Below are positions 18,303 through 27,716 of a stretch of 64,000 nt of DNA, in pieces. Both the position numbers and the translations under genes were made by a program. The notes beneath the pieces are model-generated. The model was given only the letters and a program-made list of their open reading frames with translations, was not told the DNA's origin and searched no databases. This stretch comes from Microbulbifer agarilyticus (GTDB lineage Bacteria > Pseudomonadota > Gammaproteobacteria > Pseudomonadales > Cellvibrionaceae): contig NZ_JAHVKO010000005.1 in NCBI RefSeq assembly GCF_019800665.1, positions 310,001 through 374,000 of the forward strand, in the 5' to 3' direction. Each line of letters opens with the position of its first letter. Position 1 is the stretch's first letter.

Positions 18303-18989
18303 CTACACACCGGGAATGTCGCCCCAGAGCAACTTGTGCAGCTGCATCTGCATGCGTACCGGTAAGCCGTCTTCGAGTATCCACTCCGCCAGCTGGCGTG
18401 GCGCCAACTGTTCATAGCTTGGGGAGAACAGCACTTCGCCAACCCGCTCCGACAGGTGGTATTGATCCAGGGTAAAGCGCGCCCAGTCGTAGTCGCCACG
18501 GTCACAGATCACGAATTTGACCTGATCCTTTTTATTCAACAGCGGGATATTTTCCATACGATTGCGCGCCTGCTCGCCAGACGCCGGTGTTTTCAGGTCA
18601 ACCACTCGGGATACCCGCGCATCCACCGCATCGACCGGCATGGCGCCGCTGGTTTCCAGCGACACCTGATAACCCGCATCGCACAGGGCTTTTAACAGCG
18701 GAATACAGTTTGGCTGCGCCAGAGGCTCGCCGCCAGTGACACAAACATGCCGCGCCGGATAGCTCCGAACCTTCTGCAAGATCGCGGCCAGCGACATCCG
18801 CTCGCCACCATAGAAGGCATATTCGGAGTCGCAGTAGGTACAGCGCAGCGGACAACCGGTCAGGCGCACGAATACCGTCGGCAAGCCCGCATCGCGCGCC
18901 TCCCCCTGAAGGGAGTAAAAAAGCTCACTGATGCGGAGAGACTCTTCGGTCAAATTCACCGCTCCCAGCTCAGTTTCAAATTCGGCCAT
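18303..18989 (-). CDS. queE: 7-carboxy-7-deazaguanine synthase (radical SAM)
   Basis: A 228-residue radical SAM enzyme that contracts the ring of 6-carboxytetrahydropterin to 7-carboxy-7-deazaguanine. The cluster ligands are C46, C50 and C53 (GCPLRCTYCDS). The SAM-binding GGEP motif occurs in VCVTGGEPLAQP. Its compact size is normal for this minimal radical SAM fold. It lies between cpoB and queC; a strong terminator separates it from the tol-pal genes, so it is probably expressed from its own promoter together with queC. Confidence 0.97.
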   Translation of the reverse strand: MAEFETELGAVNLTEESLRISELFYSLQGEARDAGLPTVFVRLTGCPLRCTYCDSEYAFYGGERMSLAAILQKVRSYPARHVCVTGGEPLAQPNCIPLLKALCDAGYQVSLETSGAMPVDAVDARVSRVVDLKTPASGEQARNRMENIPLLNKKDQVKFVICDRGDYDWARFTLDQYHLSERVGEVLFSPSYEQLAPRQLAEWILEDGLPVRMQMQLHKLLWGDIPGV

Positions 18990-19033
18990 ACACCACTCTG
19001 ATCGTGAAATTGTGCTGTCGGTTCAGCACATAC

Positions 19034-19066
19034 AAAAACGCCCGGAGGGTATATACCCCCCGGGCG
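19034..19066 (-). terminator. Intrinsic terminator after cpoB
   Basis: CGCCCGG...CCGGGCG plus an inner GGG/CCC extension form a GC-rich stem with a TATA-type loop, followed by TTTTT on the minus strand. It marks the end of the tol-pal operon. Confidence 0.85.
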
Positions 19067-19144
19067 CGGGATCATAGAGTTTTTCTGATCACAAAACCAG
19101 CAATCCTTACTCGAGGAGCGGCTGCTGATGGTGACCGACAATCT

Positions 19145-19987
19145 CTACTGGAAGTTTTCCTTCAGGTACTGCTTGGCCAGTCCAGACGCGCGCTGGTCGC
19201 TTGAGGCGACCTGCTCCAGCAGGTCCTTGGCTTTCGCGTTGTCACCCAGCTGGTGGTACACCGTACCCAGCTTATAGCGACCATCCCAAACTTTATTGGA
19301 GTTGGGGTAGCCATCCAGCAGGGCGACAAACCAGGTGCGGGCCTCTTCGATATTGCCCTGAACCAGCGCGATCTCACCCAGCCAGTAGTTGGCATTCGGC
19401 GCGTATTGGCCGTTGGGGTAGTCTTCCAGAAGACTCTTGAACGCCTTGCTGGCACCGGCGTAATCGCCTTTGCGTGCGAGGCCGAAACTGGCCTGATAAC
19501 GGTCGCGCTCACTCTCGCTCGCTTGCGGAGCCGCACCACCATTACTCGTGGCAGGTGCCTGAGTTTGGGTTGCGCCGGCAGCGTTGGTGCCGGCTGCTGC
19601 TCCCGTGGGCGCACCTTCAGCGGGTGCTGCACCATCCAGTTTCGAAATACGGCGGTCGAGATTCATATAGTCTTCGGTGCGCTGCTGGCGCAACCGCTTG
19701 ATCTCGTGTCGCAACTCTTCCACGGCACCGCGCAGCTCCTGCACTTCCTGCTGGAGTACCTGCATCTGGTAATACGCATCCGCTTGCGGATTCGCCTGCA
19801 TGCCGGCAGAGGTGTTGGTGCGAGCCGCCAGTTGTGGATAACTGGGGGGAGGCGGGGTTGCAGTCCCCTGATTGACTGAACTGCCACTGGACAGGTCAAC
19901 CACCGGGGCCTGCGCGAATACGAACGAAGCCGCAGCCATGGAGGCTGCGGCTATCGCGATACTTCTAATCAAAAAAGACAATTGCAT
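19145..19987 (-). CDS. cpoB: Tol-Pal-associated periplasmic TPR protein CpoB/YbgF
   Basis: A 280-residue periplasmic protein with a signal peptide ending near ASFVFAQ. A coiled coil (about residues 73-118, rich in Gln, Glu, Arg and Leu) is the known trimerisation region. An Ala/Gly/Thr-rich linker follows, then three TPR units (about 160-280). In E. coli CpoB links the Tol-Pal machine with PBP1B during cell division. It starts nine bases after pal and is last in the tol-pal operon. Confidence 0.95.
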   Translation of the reverse strand: MQLSFLIRSIAIAAASMAAASFVFAQAPVVDLSSGSSVNQGTATPPPPSYPQLAARTNTSAGMQANPQADAYYQMQVLQQEVQELRGAVEELRHEIKRLRQQRTEDYMNLDRRISKLDGAAPAEGAPTGAAAGTNAAGATQTQAPATSNGGAAPQASESERDRYQASFGLARKGDYAGASKAFKSLLEDYPNGQYAPNANYWLGEIALVQGNIEEARTWFVALLDGYPNSNKVWDGRYKLGTVYHQLGDNAKAKDLLEQVASSDQRASGLAKQYLKENFQ

Positions 19988-19996
19988 GCTTCTAGA

Positions 19997-20470
19997 TTAG
20001 TTGATCACCACGCGACGGTTCATTGCGCGCGCGCTCTCGCTAGAGCCTTCCTGAGCAGGACGCTCTTCGCCGTAGCTGATCACTTCCAGGTTCGCAGCGT
20101 TTACGCCCTGAAGTACCAGGAAGTCACGAACCGCGTTGGCGCGACGCTCACCCAGTGCCAGGTTGTATTCACGAGTACCCAGTTCGTCAGCGTGGCCTTC
20201 CAGGCGAACGGTGCCAGCGGCGCCGCGCATACGGTCAGCGTGCTTGATCAGCAGCTCACGAGTAGAAGGCTTCAGCAGGCTCTGGTCAAAGTCGAAGTAC
20301 ACGACGTTATCCAGCGGAACTGCGGTTTCGGTTGCAGTGGTGTCTTCAACCACAGGAGGTGGGGTCACAACCTGCTGATTTGCGCTGTCATCGGTGTCGG
20401 TGCTGGAACAACCGGCAGTTACTGCCAATACACATACCAGACCCAGGCCGGTTTTTACTGATTTGAACAT
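19997..20470 (-). CDS. pal: Peptidoglycan-associated lipoprotein Pal
   Basis: A 157-residue outer-membrane lipoprotein with lipobox TAGC (C21), a Pro/Thr-rich linker, and an OmpA-type peptidoglycan-binding domain. The characteristic LEGHADELGTREYNLALGERRA is visible in part as GHADELGTREYN and LGERRANAVRDFL. It anchors the outer membrane to the cell wall and is pulled by TolB/TolA at division sites. The ATG with GCGGAG upstream is preferred over a TTG two codons earlier. Confidence 0.98.
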   Translation of the reverse strand: MFKSVKTGLGLVCVLAVTAGCSSTDTDDSANQQVVTPPPVVEDTTATETAVPLDNVVYFDFDQSLLKPSTRELLIKHADRMRGAAGTVRLEGHADELGTREYNLALGERRANAVRDFLVLQGVNAANLEVISYGEERPAQEGSSESARAMNRRVVIN

Positions 20471-20606
20471 AAACAACTCCGCTTAGTGTTATCGAGAAAT
20501 CCTGTAAGACGTTTTAAAACCGTGGATTTAATCAGGGTTTCGTTTCTTCTTAGTTGTTTGATCTCACACTTACGGCAAATAAACAACATTTACCGTAGTC
20601 ACAGCA

Positions 20607-21905
20607 TCAATCAAAGTAAGGCGACCACGCCGGCTCGCGGACATTTCCCTGCTGAGAAGGCAGGCTGTACTTCACCCCAGCATCCAGCGATACCGCAGCT
20701 AGAATACCTTTATTCCCCCGCTTGGTGGCGTACATCAGCATCGCACCATTCGGTGCAATACTCGGGGATTCGTCCAGGCGCGTCTCCGTTAGGACACGCA
20801 TGCGTCCGGATACGATGTCCATCGTAGCGATCGTAAACACCCCCCTGCTACGATGCACCATAACCAGCGTTTTACCATCGGGGGATACCCGCGGACGTGC
20901 GTTATAGTCGCCGTCGAAGGTTAAGCGGTCTACTTGACCCGTGGCAAGAGTCAATTGATAAATTTGTGGCTTACCTCCCCTATCGGAAGTGAAAACCAGC
21001 GATTTTCCATCCGGCATCCAATTCGGTTCGGTATCGATGGAGAAGTGGCGAGTCATGCGGGTGAAGCGGCCGGTGGCCAGATCCAGCACGTAAATCTCAG
21101 GGTTACCGTCTTTTGACAGCACCATCGCCAGCTTGCTGCCGTCCGGAGAGAAGGTGGGAGAGCTGTTCAGACCCTTGAAGTTGGTCAGCTGCTGCCGCGC
21201 ACCGGTGCGCAGGTTCTCGCGGAAGATCGCCGGGCGACCTGTCTCAAATGACACATAAGCCACTTCCTGGCCATTCGGGGACCAGCTCGGTGACATGACC
21301 GGCGCACTGAAACGGCGAATCTGGCGAGCGCGCGCACCGTCGATATCAGACAGCATCAGGGCATAGCTGGGCTGGCCGCCGCGCTGGGTTTCCTGCACAT
21401 ACACCATCTGGGTGCCGAACGCACCGCGGATACCGGTGATCGCCTCAAAAATTTCGTCCGCCGCGCGGTGCGCGATGTCCCGCAGCTGATTGGCCCCGCC
21501 CGTCACCTGCTTGGTGAACATCTTGCGCTGACCGAAAATATTCACCAGATCGAAGCTCAGTAGATAGCCATTGGCCTGGGGCTGCATGCGCCCGGTGACC
21601 ACGTATTCGGTGCCCAGCATGCGCCAGTCACGGAAACTGACCTGTTCCGGGGTTTTCGGGAAAGACAGCATGTCGTCCCGCGGCACCGGCGCAATCAAGC
21701 CGCTGCGGCGTAAATCCGCGGAGATAATGGAAGACACATCTTCCGCGAGCACACCGCTACCGGACCACTCGAATGGCACTACGGCCACCGGGGTCGGGTT
21801 GTCATTTCCATCATCAATTTCCACCACCAGCTGGGCATGGGCGGAAACCGCCAGCACGCAGCCCAACAGGGCGGCAAACATAAGTGAGACTGTTTTCTTC
21901 ATCAT
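20607..21905 (-). CDS. tolB: Tol-Pal system beta-propeller protein TolB
   Basis: A 432-residue periplasmic protein with a signal peptide cut near VSAHA, an N-terminal alpha/beta domain and a six-bladed beta-propeller. The propeller contains WD-like repeats such as [29 protein letters not shown] and [14 protein letters not shown]. It binds Pal and the TolA C-terminus. Its ATG overlaps the tolA stop (ATGA), so translation is coupled. A 136-base gap separates it from pal, which may hold an additional promoter as described in other species. Confidence 0.98.
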   Translation of the reverse strand: MMKKTVSLMFAALLGCVLAVSAHAQLVVEIDDGNDNPTPVAVVPFEWSGSGVLAEDVSSIISADLRRSGLIAPVPRDDMLSFPKTPEQVSFRDWRMLGTEYVVTGRMQPQANGYLLSFDLVNIFGQRKMFTKQVTGGANQLRDIAHRAADEIFEAITGIRGAFGTQMVYVQETQRGGQPSYALMLSDIDGARARQIRRFSAPVMSPSWSPNGQEVAYVSFETGRPAIFRENLRTGARQQLTNFKGLNSSPTFSPDGSKLAMVLSKDGNPEIYVLDLATGRFTRMTRHFSIDTEPNWMPDGKSLVFTSDRGGKPQIYQLTLATGQVDRLTFDGDYNARPRVSPDGKTLVMVHRSRGVFTIATMDIVSGRMRVLTETRLDESPSIAPNGAMLMYATKRGNKGILAAVSLDAGVKYSLPSQQGNVREPAWSPYFD

Positions 21906-22654
21906 TGGCGCAGGCCTTCGACTCTAAATATCAGTTTGGTGGTTCTAATCTGGCGCTCGAACAGCGACGGCTCCTCGCGAGCCACTTTTTCCACTTCCGG
22001 GAACACTTCGACTTTCTTGACCGCGGTCAATACGGACCTATCCACAGCCGCATTGCCACTGCCTTTGGTAATCGTAGAGGCCACTACGCGACCGGTAGGT
22101 ACGAAGTTGATCTCAACTTCCACCACCATGCCGTTACGGGCACTCGGGGGGCGGCTCCAAACCTGCACAATACGCTGGCGAATGGCCTGGGCCACAGACA
22201 TGACCGCCGCGGAATCGTCGCTCGCTTCCTGCAGGAACTCCTCATCTTCCAACGCATCCTCGAATGCGCTCTTGCGCTCCTGCTCAAGGCGCTCTTTCTC
22301 TTTACGCGCCTTCTCTTCTGCCTCGCGCTTCTTGCGGGCTTCTTCAGCCTTGCGTTTTTTCTCCGCGTCCTGTCGTTTCTTGCGCTCGGCAGCGGCCTTG
22401 CGTTTCTTCTCTGCCTCCGCGCGACGCTGGCGCTCAAGCTCCTGCTGACGGCGCTTCTCGCGCAGATCGACCTTGGGGGGCGCCTTGGGTTTATTGGACT
22501 TGGACTCGAGCTGTACCAGCTTGGCCTCAACGAACTTGGGCATCGGCTTCAGTTCGCGATGGGATTTCGCTTCCCAACCAAAGGTCATCACCGCGATCAA
22601 AAGCGCGTGCAGGGCAACACTGATTACGATGGCCGGGCCGTAAGAGCTATTCAT
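21902..22654 (-). CDS. tolA: Cell envelope protein TolA
   Basis: About 250 residues. One N-terminal membrane helix (residues 5-27, [21 protein letters not shown] region) is followed by a long Lys/Arg/Glu/Ala helical domain spanning the periplasm and a C-terminal globular domain (from [17 protein letters not shown]) that contacts TolB. It transmits force from TolQR to Pal. A GTG 18 codons upstream would overlap tolR by 35 bases. The ATG giving MNSSYGPAI places the membrane helix normally and was preferred, although GGAG is rather far from it. Confidence 0.95.
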   Translation of the reverse strand: MNSSYGPAIVISVALHALLIAVMTFGWEAKSHRELKPMPKFVEAKLVQLESKSNKPKAPPKVDLREKRRQQELERQRRAEAEKKRKAAAERKKRQDAEKKRKAEEARKKREAEEKARKEKERLEQERKSAFEDALEDEEFLQEASDDSAAVMSVAQAIRQRIVQVWSRPPSARNGMVVEVEINFVPTGRVVASTITKGSGNAAVDRSVLTAVKKVEVFPEVEKVAREEPSLFERQIRTTKLIFRVEGLRQ

Positions 22655-22673
22655 GCTTGGGTTCAGCTCCAGC

Positions 22674-23105
22674 TCACTGCGACGGCGGCTCGGTGACCAG
22701 GCCGACACTGGGCGCGCCGGCCTGCTGCAGATGGGTCATCGCACCCACGATCAGGCCGTACTTTGCATCCGTATCGCCCCACACCAGTACTGGTGTCTTC
22801 GGCTTCTGACGCAGTACCTTGGCCACGGTGTCCTTGATTTCCTTCAGCGGCTTGGCCACTTGCTCATCTTCACCAAGGTTCAGGTAATAGGTGCCATCCG
22901 CCTTCACCGAGATAATCAGCGGTTCGTCGTCGGTGTCATCAATGGGGGCAGAAGGGGCATCGGGTAGGTCGACCTTCACGCCCTGCATCAACAGCGGCGC
23001 GGTCACCATAAACACAATCAGCAGCACCAACATCACATCGATGTAAGGCACCACGTTGATCTCGGAGACCAACTTGCGTTTGGCGGGTTTGCGAAAATTG
23101 CTCAT
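22674..23105 (-). CDS. tolR: Tol-Pal motor subunit TolR
   Basis: A 143-residue ExbD/TolR-family protein with one membrane helix (about residues 20-42, INVVPYIDVMLVLLIVFMV). The helix contains the conserved Asp that carries protons in the motor. The C-terminal periplasmic domain binds peptidoglycan in E. coli. It forms the proton-driven TolQ-TolR stator complex and lies between tolQ and tolA as usual. Confidence 0.98.
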   Translation of the reverse strand: MSNFRKPAKRKLVSEINVVPYIDVMLVLLIVFMVTAPLLMQGVKVDLPDAPSAPIDDTDDEPLIISVKADGTYYLNLGEDEQVAKPLKEIKDTVAKVLRQKPKTPVLVWGDTDAKYGLIVGAMTHLQQAGAPSVGLVTEPPSQ

Positions 23106-23140
23106 GATTCAGCTCTTTGCACAGCGTTGCGTCCGGCGCC

Positions 23141-23833
23141 TCAGCCGGCGGCATGCACCCTGCGGTGCAGAATGGAGGAGAACTCTTCAGCAAAGGTCTC
23201 ATAGCTGGACAGCAGCCACTCCGCCTTGGCGGAATAGCGGTTGAATGCCATTACCGCTGGAATTGCCGCAAACAGGCCCATCGCCGTGGCAATCAGGGCT
23301 TCGGAGATGCCCGGCGCTACCGTAGCAATGGTCGCCTGGTGCATGGTGGCGAGGCCACGGAAGGAGTTCATAATCCCCCATACGGTGCCGAACAGGCCGA
23401 TATACGGGCTCACCGAGCCGACGGTGGCGAGGAACGGCAGGTTCATTTCCACCTTCTCCTGCTCCCGGGACATGGCCACACGCATGGCGCGCTCGGTGCC
23501 CTCCATCACCGCCGCCGGGCTGCTTTTGCCCTGCTGGCGCAGGCGGGTGAATTCGGTGAAACCGGCACGGAACAGGGATTCCACACCGTCAATCTTGCCC
23601 TTCTCCGCTGCGGCATTGCCATCGCGGAACAGCTGGTTCAGGTCCGCACCGGACCAAAACTTGCGCTCGAAGTTGATCATGGACTTGCGCGCCCGCGACA
23701 GGTAGCTACCGCGCTGAATGATCATTACCCAGGAAATGACTGAGGCCAGCAGCAGCATCAGCATTACCAACTGCACCAATAGACTGGCGCTGGATATCAG
23801 CCCCCACAGGGAAAGTTGTTCACCGGCGTTCAT
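23141..23833 (-). CDS. tolQ: Tol-Pal motor subunit TolQ
   Basis: A 230-residue ExbB/TolQ/MotA-family inner-membrane protein with three membrane helices (about residues 17-40, 135-160 and 170-195) and a large cytoplasmic loop. The conserved regions NLPFLATVGSVSPYIGLFGT and GISEALIATAMGLFAAIPA are present. With TolR it uses the proton-motive force to energise TolA. Its start overlaps the ybgC stop by four bases. Confidence 0.98.
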   Translation of the reverse strand: MNAGEQLSLWGLISSASLLVQLVMLMLLLASVISWVMIIQRGSYLSRARKSMINFERKFWSGADLNQLFRDGNAAAEKGKIDGVESLFRAGFTEFTRLRQQGKSSPAAVMEGTERAMRVAMSREQEKVEMNLPFLATVGSVSPYIGLFGTVWGIMNSFRGLATMHQATIATVAPGISEALIATAMGLFAAIPAVMAFNRYSAKAEWLLSSYETFAEEFSSILHRRVHAAG

Positions 23834-24243
23834 GAATTTTGACTCGCTGCCTTCAATGCTTGATGGATGTTTTCAGGGAGAGCGCAGGGTTTGCGGCTTG
23901 CATCGTCCACACAAGCCACTTTGACCACACCCTCACAAATAATTTCATTACCGCGCCAAATTTTTTGCTCAAAGGTAACGGCGGCGCGACCGACCTTGCC
24001 CACGGCGGCACTGGCCCGGAGTTCATCGTCGAGCAATGCCGAACGACGGTATTGGATCTCCGCGGAGTGGACCACCAGCAACAGCCCCTGCTGTGGCATG
24101 GCGGGCTTATCATAGCCGAGCGCACGGACCAATTCTGTGCGCGCGCGCTCCATATACTTTAAATAATTGACGTAATAGACGATTCCGCCAGCGTCCGTAT
24201 CCTCGATATAGACGCGAATGGGAATATTGAAAGGTTCTGACAC
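23830..24243 (-). CDS. ybgC: Acyl-CoA thioesterase YbgC
   Basis: A 137-residue hot-dog-fold thioesterase with the family motif EDTDAGGIVYYVNYLKYMERAR, whose Asp (D17) is catalytic. E. coli YbgC hydrolyses short-chain acyl-CoA and associates with acyl carrier protein; why it is always first in the tol-pal operon is not settled. Its stop overlaps the start of tolQ (ATGA), showing translational coupling. A 106-base gap separates it from ruvB and could contain the tol-pal promoter. Confidence 0.96.
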   Translation of the reverse strand: MSEPFNIPIRVYIEDTDAGGIVYYVNYLKYMERARTELVRALGYDKPAMPQQGLLLVVHSAEIQYRRSALLDDELRASAAVGKVGRAAVTFEQKIWRGNEIICEGVVKVACVDDASRKPCALPENIHQALKAASQNS

Positions 24244-24349
24244 GCACCATCCTTATCTTGCCGACCGCGCACGCATTTTTCTTGTTGAGCGCGGTTTGAG
24301 GGACATGCTACAGGATGTAGACCGGTTCGTCAGGTATGGTCAGTCCCAA

Positions 24350-25369
24350 TTAGGCCCGGTCTGGCTTGGGAATGCCGAAATGTTCATAGGCCAGGGCTGT
24401 CACCACGCGACCACGGGGGGTGCGAGTCAGGTAGCCCTGCTGGATCAGGTAGGGTTCAAGCACATCTTCGATGGTGTCGCGCTCTTCACTGACCGCGGCC
24501 GCCAGGCTGTCGACACCTACCGGGCCACCATCGAACTTCTCGATCATGGTCAGCAACATACGGCGGTCCAACTGGTCGAATCCGCGCGCATCCACGTTCA
24601 GCATATTCAGTGCAAGATCGGCGATATCGGCGTTCACATGGCCGTCGCTTTTCACCTCGGCATAATCGCGCACCCGGCGCAGCAGGCGGTTGGCAATACG
24701 CGGGGTGCCGCGGGCACGGCGCGCCACCTCGTGGGCACCACCCTCGTCCATATCCACACCCATCAGGCCCGCGGAGCGCGCCACAATACTGGTGAGATCT
24801 TCCACACTGTAAAACTCGAGACGCTGCACAATGCCGAAGCGGTCGCGCAGCGGTGAGGTAAGCAGGCCCGCGCGGGTGGTGGCGCCGACCAGGGTAAACG
24901 GCGGCAGGTCGAGCTTGATGGAACGCGCTGCCGGCCCCTCGCCAATCATGATATCCAGCTGGTAATCCTCCATCGCCGGATACAGCACCTCCTCTACATG
25001 CGGACTCAGGCGGTGGATCTCATCGATAAACAGCACATCGCCGGGTTCGAGATTGGTCATGATCGCCGCAAGGTCGCCGGCTTTCTCCAGTACCGGGCCG
25101 GATGTGGTCTTGATTGCCACGCCCATTTCCGCGGCAATGATATTGGCGAGCGTGGTCTTACCGAGACCCGGCGGGCCGAACACCAGAGTGTGGTCCAACG
25201 CCTCGTTGCGCAGCTTGGCGGCCTGGATAAAGATCTCCATCTGCTCCCGCACCACCGGCTGACCGACATAATCGGACAGGGTTTTGGGGCGCACCGCACG
25301 GTCGTACTGCTCTTCCTGGCCGGAAGGACCCTGTGGTTCGGGGGCGATAAGACGATCAGCTTCAATCAC
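24350..25369 (-). CDS. ruvB: Holliday junction branch migration ATPase RuvB
   Basis: A 339-residue AAA+ motor with Walker [12 protein letters not shown], Walker B DEIH, sensor TTRAG, and a C-terminal winged helix ending [16 protein letters not shown]. RuvB hexamers pump DNA through the RuvA-bound junction during recombination and repair. It follows ruvA after 42 bases in a ruvC-ruvA-ruvB cluster. Confidence 0.98.
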   Translation of the reverse strand: MIEADRLIAPEPQGPSGQEEQYDRAVRPKTLSDYVGQPVVREQMEIFIQAAKLRNEALDHTLVFGPPGLGKTTLANIIAAEMGVAIKTTSGPVLEKAGDLAAIMTNLEPGDVLFIDEIHRLSPHVEEVLYPAMEDYQLDIMIGEGPAARSIKLDLPPFTLVGATTRAGLLTSPLRDRFGIVQRLEFYSVEDLTSIVARSAGLMGVDMDEGGAHEVARRARGTPRIANRLLRRVRDYAEVKSDGHVNADIADLALNMLNVDARGFDQLDRRMLLTMIEKFDGGPVGVDSLAAAVSEERDTIEDVLEPYLIQQGYLTRTPRGRVVTALAYEHFGIPKPDRA

Positions 25370-25411
25370 GGGAAATTCTCTTCAAATAGTCCGGGCTGCT
25401 GCGGTTCAGGC

Positions 25412-26023
25412 TCAAGCGGGTGCCATGCTCTTCAGGGCAAGGCGGATCAGGGTGGCGCTATCGGCCTCCGGCTGCTCTTTGAGCGCCCGGGCCACCATTT
25501 TGGTAGCGTCTGTGGGCTTATAGCCCAGCGCCGCCAGCGCGCTTTCTGCCTCACCGGAGTGGTCCACCTTGGGTTCATTGTTGGTGGACATCAACGGGAT
25601 ATCGCCCAGGTCACCGGTTTGCGGGGCAAGCTTGCCGCGCAACTCGATAATCAGGCGCTCGGCGGTTTTCTTACCGACGCCCGGCACTTTCACCAGCGCA
25701 CCGACGTTATCGTCCGCCACGCAGCGCGCCAGCGCCGCGCCGTCCAACCCGGAAAGGATTGCCAGCGCCATTTTGGGGCCCACGCCATTCACCTTGATCA
25801 GGGTGCGGAACAGCTGCCGGTCGGACTCACGGATAAAGCCAAACAGTTGCTGGGAAGTCTCCGACACCGCCAGATGGGTGTGCAGCTGCACGCTGCTACC
25901 GAGCTGCGGCAGCTCGAAAATGGTGGTCATGGGCGCGAGCACCTCATAACCGACGCCCTGCACATCGACCAGCAATTGCGGCGGCTGTACCGCAGCCAAC
26001 GTTCCGGTGAGTCTTCCTATCAT
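25412..26023 (-). CDS. ruvA: Holliday junction-binding protein RuvA
   Basis: A 203-residue junction-binding subunit. The N-terminal OB fold starts MIGRLTGTLAA, two helix-hairpin-helix units follow (VNGVGPKMALAILS and VPGVGKKTAERLIIELR), and domain III (about 150-203) binds RuvB. The gene is between ruvC and ruvB, as in Pseudomonas. Confidence 0.98.
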   Translation of the reverse strand: MIGRLTGTLAAVQPPQLLVDVQGVGYEVLAPMTTIFELPQLGSSVQLHTHLAVSETSQQLFGFIRESDRQLFRTLIKVNGVGPKMALAILSGLDGAALARCVADDNVGALVKVPGVGKKTAERLIIELRGKLAPQTGDLGDIPLMSTNNEPKVDHSGEAESALAALGYKPTDATKMVARALKEQPEADSATLIRLALKSMAPA

Positions 26024-26078
26024 CTGCTTTCCAATTTCAAATTATCTAATGGTCGGCTTCGGCCGACTAATTCACTCA

Positions 26079-26609
26079 TTAATCCACACTTAGGCGGCCG
26101 CGGCGGAAACGCGCACGCGACCCGGCCGATGACTGAATCAGGGTCTGCATGGTGTGCATATGACACAGCGCCACCGCCAGTGCATCCGCGGCATCCTCCT
26201 GTGGGGACGCGGGCAATTTCAGCAGGGTCTTGACCATATGCTGCACCTGCAGCTTGTCCGCAGCACCGTTACCCACCACCGCCTGCTTGACCTTGCGCGC
26301 CTCGTACTCGGCCACCGGCAGATCGGCGTGGGTCGCCGCGACGATGGCGGCCCCCCTCGCCTGCCCCAATTTCAGGGCCGAGCCGGCACTTTTGGACATA
26401 AACACGTTTTCAATGGCCATCTGCTGCGGCTGGTACTGCTGGGCAATCTGACTGACGGCATCAAAGATGAGTTTCAGGCGCTCGGGCAGCGGGCCGTCGG
26501 GCAACTTGATCACACCGCTGGCCACATAGCGGGCATTGGAGCGCTCCACATCGATGACTCCGTAACCGGTCTTGCGCGAGCCGGGGTCTATCCCCAGGAT
26601 TCGAGTCAC
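26079..26609 (-). CDS. ruvC: Crossover junction endodeoxyribonuclease RuvC
   Basis: A 176-residue Holliday junction resolvase of the RNase H fold. The acidic active-site residues are D8 ([14 protein letters not shown]), the Glu of AIENVF, and the two Asp of [13 protein letters not shown]. It acts with RuvAB to cut the junction symmetrically. It is first in the ruvCAB cluster and separated from yebC by about 280 bases that include a terminator. Confidence 0.98.
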   Translation of the reverse strand: MTRILGIDPGSRKTGYGVIDVERSNARYVASGVIKLPDGPLPERLKLIFDAVSQIAQQYQPQQMAIENVFMSKSAGSALKLGQARGAAIVAATHADLPVAEYEARKVKQAVVGNGAADKLQVQHMVKTLLKLPASPQEDAADALAVALCHMHTMQTLIQSSAGSRARFRRGRLSVD

Positions 26610-26730
26610 CTAAGACCACCCCTGTACATTTATACAATTAATAACGCGCAGTGTCCCAAGGCGACGCCGGGGCGTCAAGGCACGCCCAACGGCATCGACC
26701 CGGATAGAAAGGAAATCTCTGGGGGCAGAA

Positions 26731-26758
26731 ACAAAAATGCCCCGACAAGCGGGGCATT
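26731..26758 (-). terminator. Intrinsic terminator downstream of yebC
   Basis: AATGCCCC and GGGGCATT form an 8-bp stem with a 7-base loop, followed on the minus strand by TTTGTTT. It is unusually far (about 130 bases) from the yebC stop. Confidence 0.85.
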
Positions 26759-26890
26759 CATACGATACTCGAAAAGCGTAGCGAGCGGGTGGCTGGTGGT
26801 GGCCGCCGGAGCGGAGGAAGCGGAATGTACAAATAGTACATGAGCATTCCGAGCACCGCCGGACGCCGCTAGGCGCACGCGCAGTAGCTT
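26759..26890 (-). repeat. Structured 130-base element between yebC and its terminator
   Basis: This segment contains nested inverted repeats centred near 26835: CGGAATG/CATTCCG enclosing TGTAC-AAATA-GTACA, flanked by two direct copies of CCGCCGGA. I could support no protein-coding gene. It resembles hairpin elements dispersed in gammaproteobacterial chromosomes, but copy number cannot be judged from one window. Confidence 0.4.
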
Positions 26891-27634
26891 TTAGGCGAGC
26901 TCCGCCATCACCTCTTCCGGGATATCCGCATTGGTGTAGACGTTTTGCACATCGTCCAAGTCTTCCAGCATATCCACCAGTGCCAGCACCTTCTCAGCGC
27001 CGTCTTTATCCATGGGGACTGTGGTGGAAGGGATCATAGCTATGTCTGCATTGTCGGGGGTAAAGCCCGCCTCGGTCAGCGCATCCTTTACAGACAGGTA
27101 GTCGGTAAACTCGGTGGTCACCTCGATGCTGCCGTCGTCATTGGTCTCGATGTCTTCGGCACCCGCTTCCAAAGCCGCTTCCATCAGCGCATCCTCGTCG
27201 GCGCCGGCCTCGTAAAACATCTGGCCCTTGCGCGCGAACAGGTAAGCCACGGAACCGTCGGTCCCCAGGTTACCACCGCGCTTGGTGAAGGCATGACGCA
27301 CTTCCGCGACGGTGCGCTTGCGGTTGTCGGTCAGGCATTCCACCAGCACCGCTACACCACCAACGCCGTAACCTTCATAAGTGACCGCTTCGTAGTTTTC
27401 ACCATCGGCATTGCCGGCGCCACGGGCGATGGCCTTATCGATGGTATCGCGCTTCATGTTGGCGCCCAGCGCCTTATCAATGGTGGCACGCAGTGCGGGG
27501 TTGTCATCCGGGTTGCCGCCAGCCTTCGCCGCTACGGTCAGCTCACGAATGATCTTGGTGAAAACCTTGCCCCGCTTGGCATCCTGAGCAGCTTTGCGGT
27601 GCTTGATGTTGGCCCATTTACTATGTCCCGCCAT
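26891..27634 (-). CDS. yebC: YebC/PmpR-family regulator
   Basis: A 247-residue protein with the family N-terminus [22 protein letters not shown] visible in part ([13 protein letters not shown]). Members were first described as DNA-binding regulators (PmpR represses quorum-sensing genes in Pseudomonas). Related proteins, including human TACO1, help ribosomes translate difficult stretches such as polyproline. The aspS-yebC-ruvC order is the same as in Pseudomonas. Confidence 0.96.
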   Translation of the reverse strand: MAGHSKWANIKHRKAAQDAKRGKVFTKIIRELTVAAKAGGNPDDNPALRATIDKALGANMKRDTIDKAIARGAGNADGENYEAVTYEGYGVGGVAVLVECLTDNRKRTVAEVRHAFTKRGGNLGTDGSVAYLFARKGQMFYEAGADEDALMEAALEAGAEDIETNDDGSIEVTTEFTDYLSVKDALTEAGFTPDNADIAMIPSTTVPMDKDGAEKVLALVDMLEDLDDVQNVYTNADIPEEVMAELA

Positions 27635-27716
27635 CGAACTCTCTCCGGTCTACTTCGTTATGAGGCGCATACACACCTGATATGCCCCAGCGAAAACCGG
27701 GGCAGCACAGGATACG

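Noticed and set aside
26675-26878. A 67-codon minus-strand frame overlapping the element downstream of yebC
   Set aside because: It spans hairpins and the terminator, so non-coding structure explains the sequence better.
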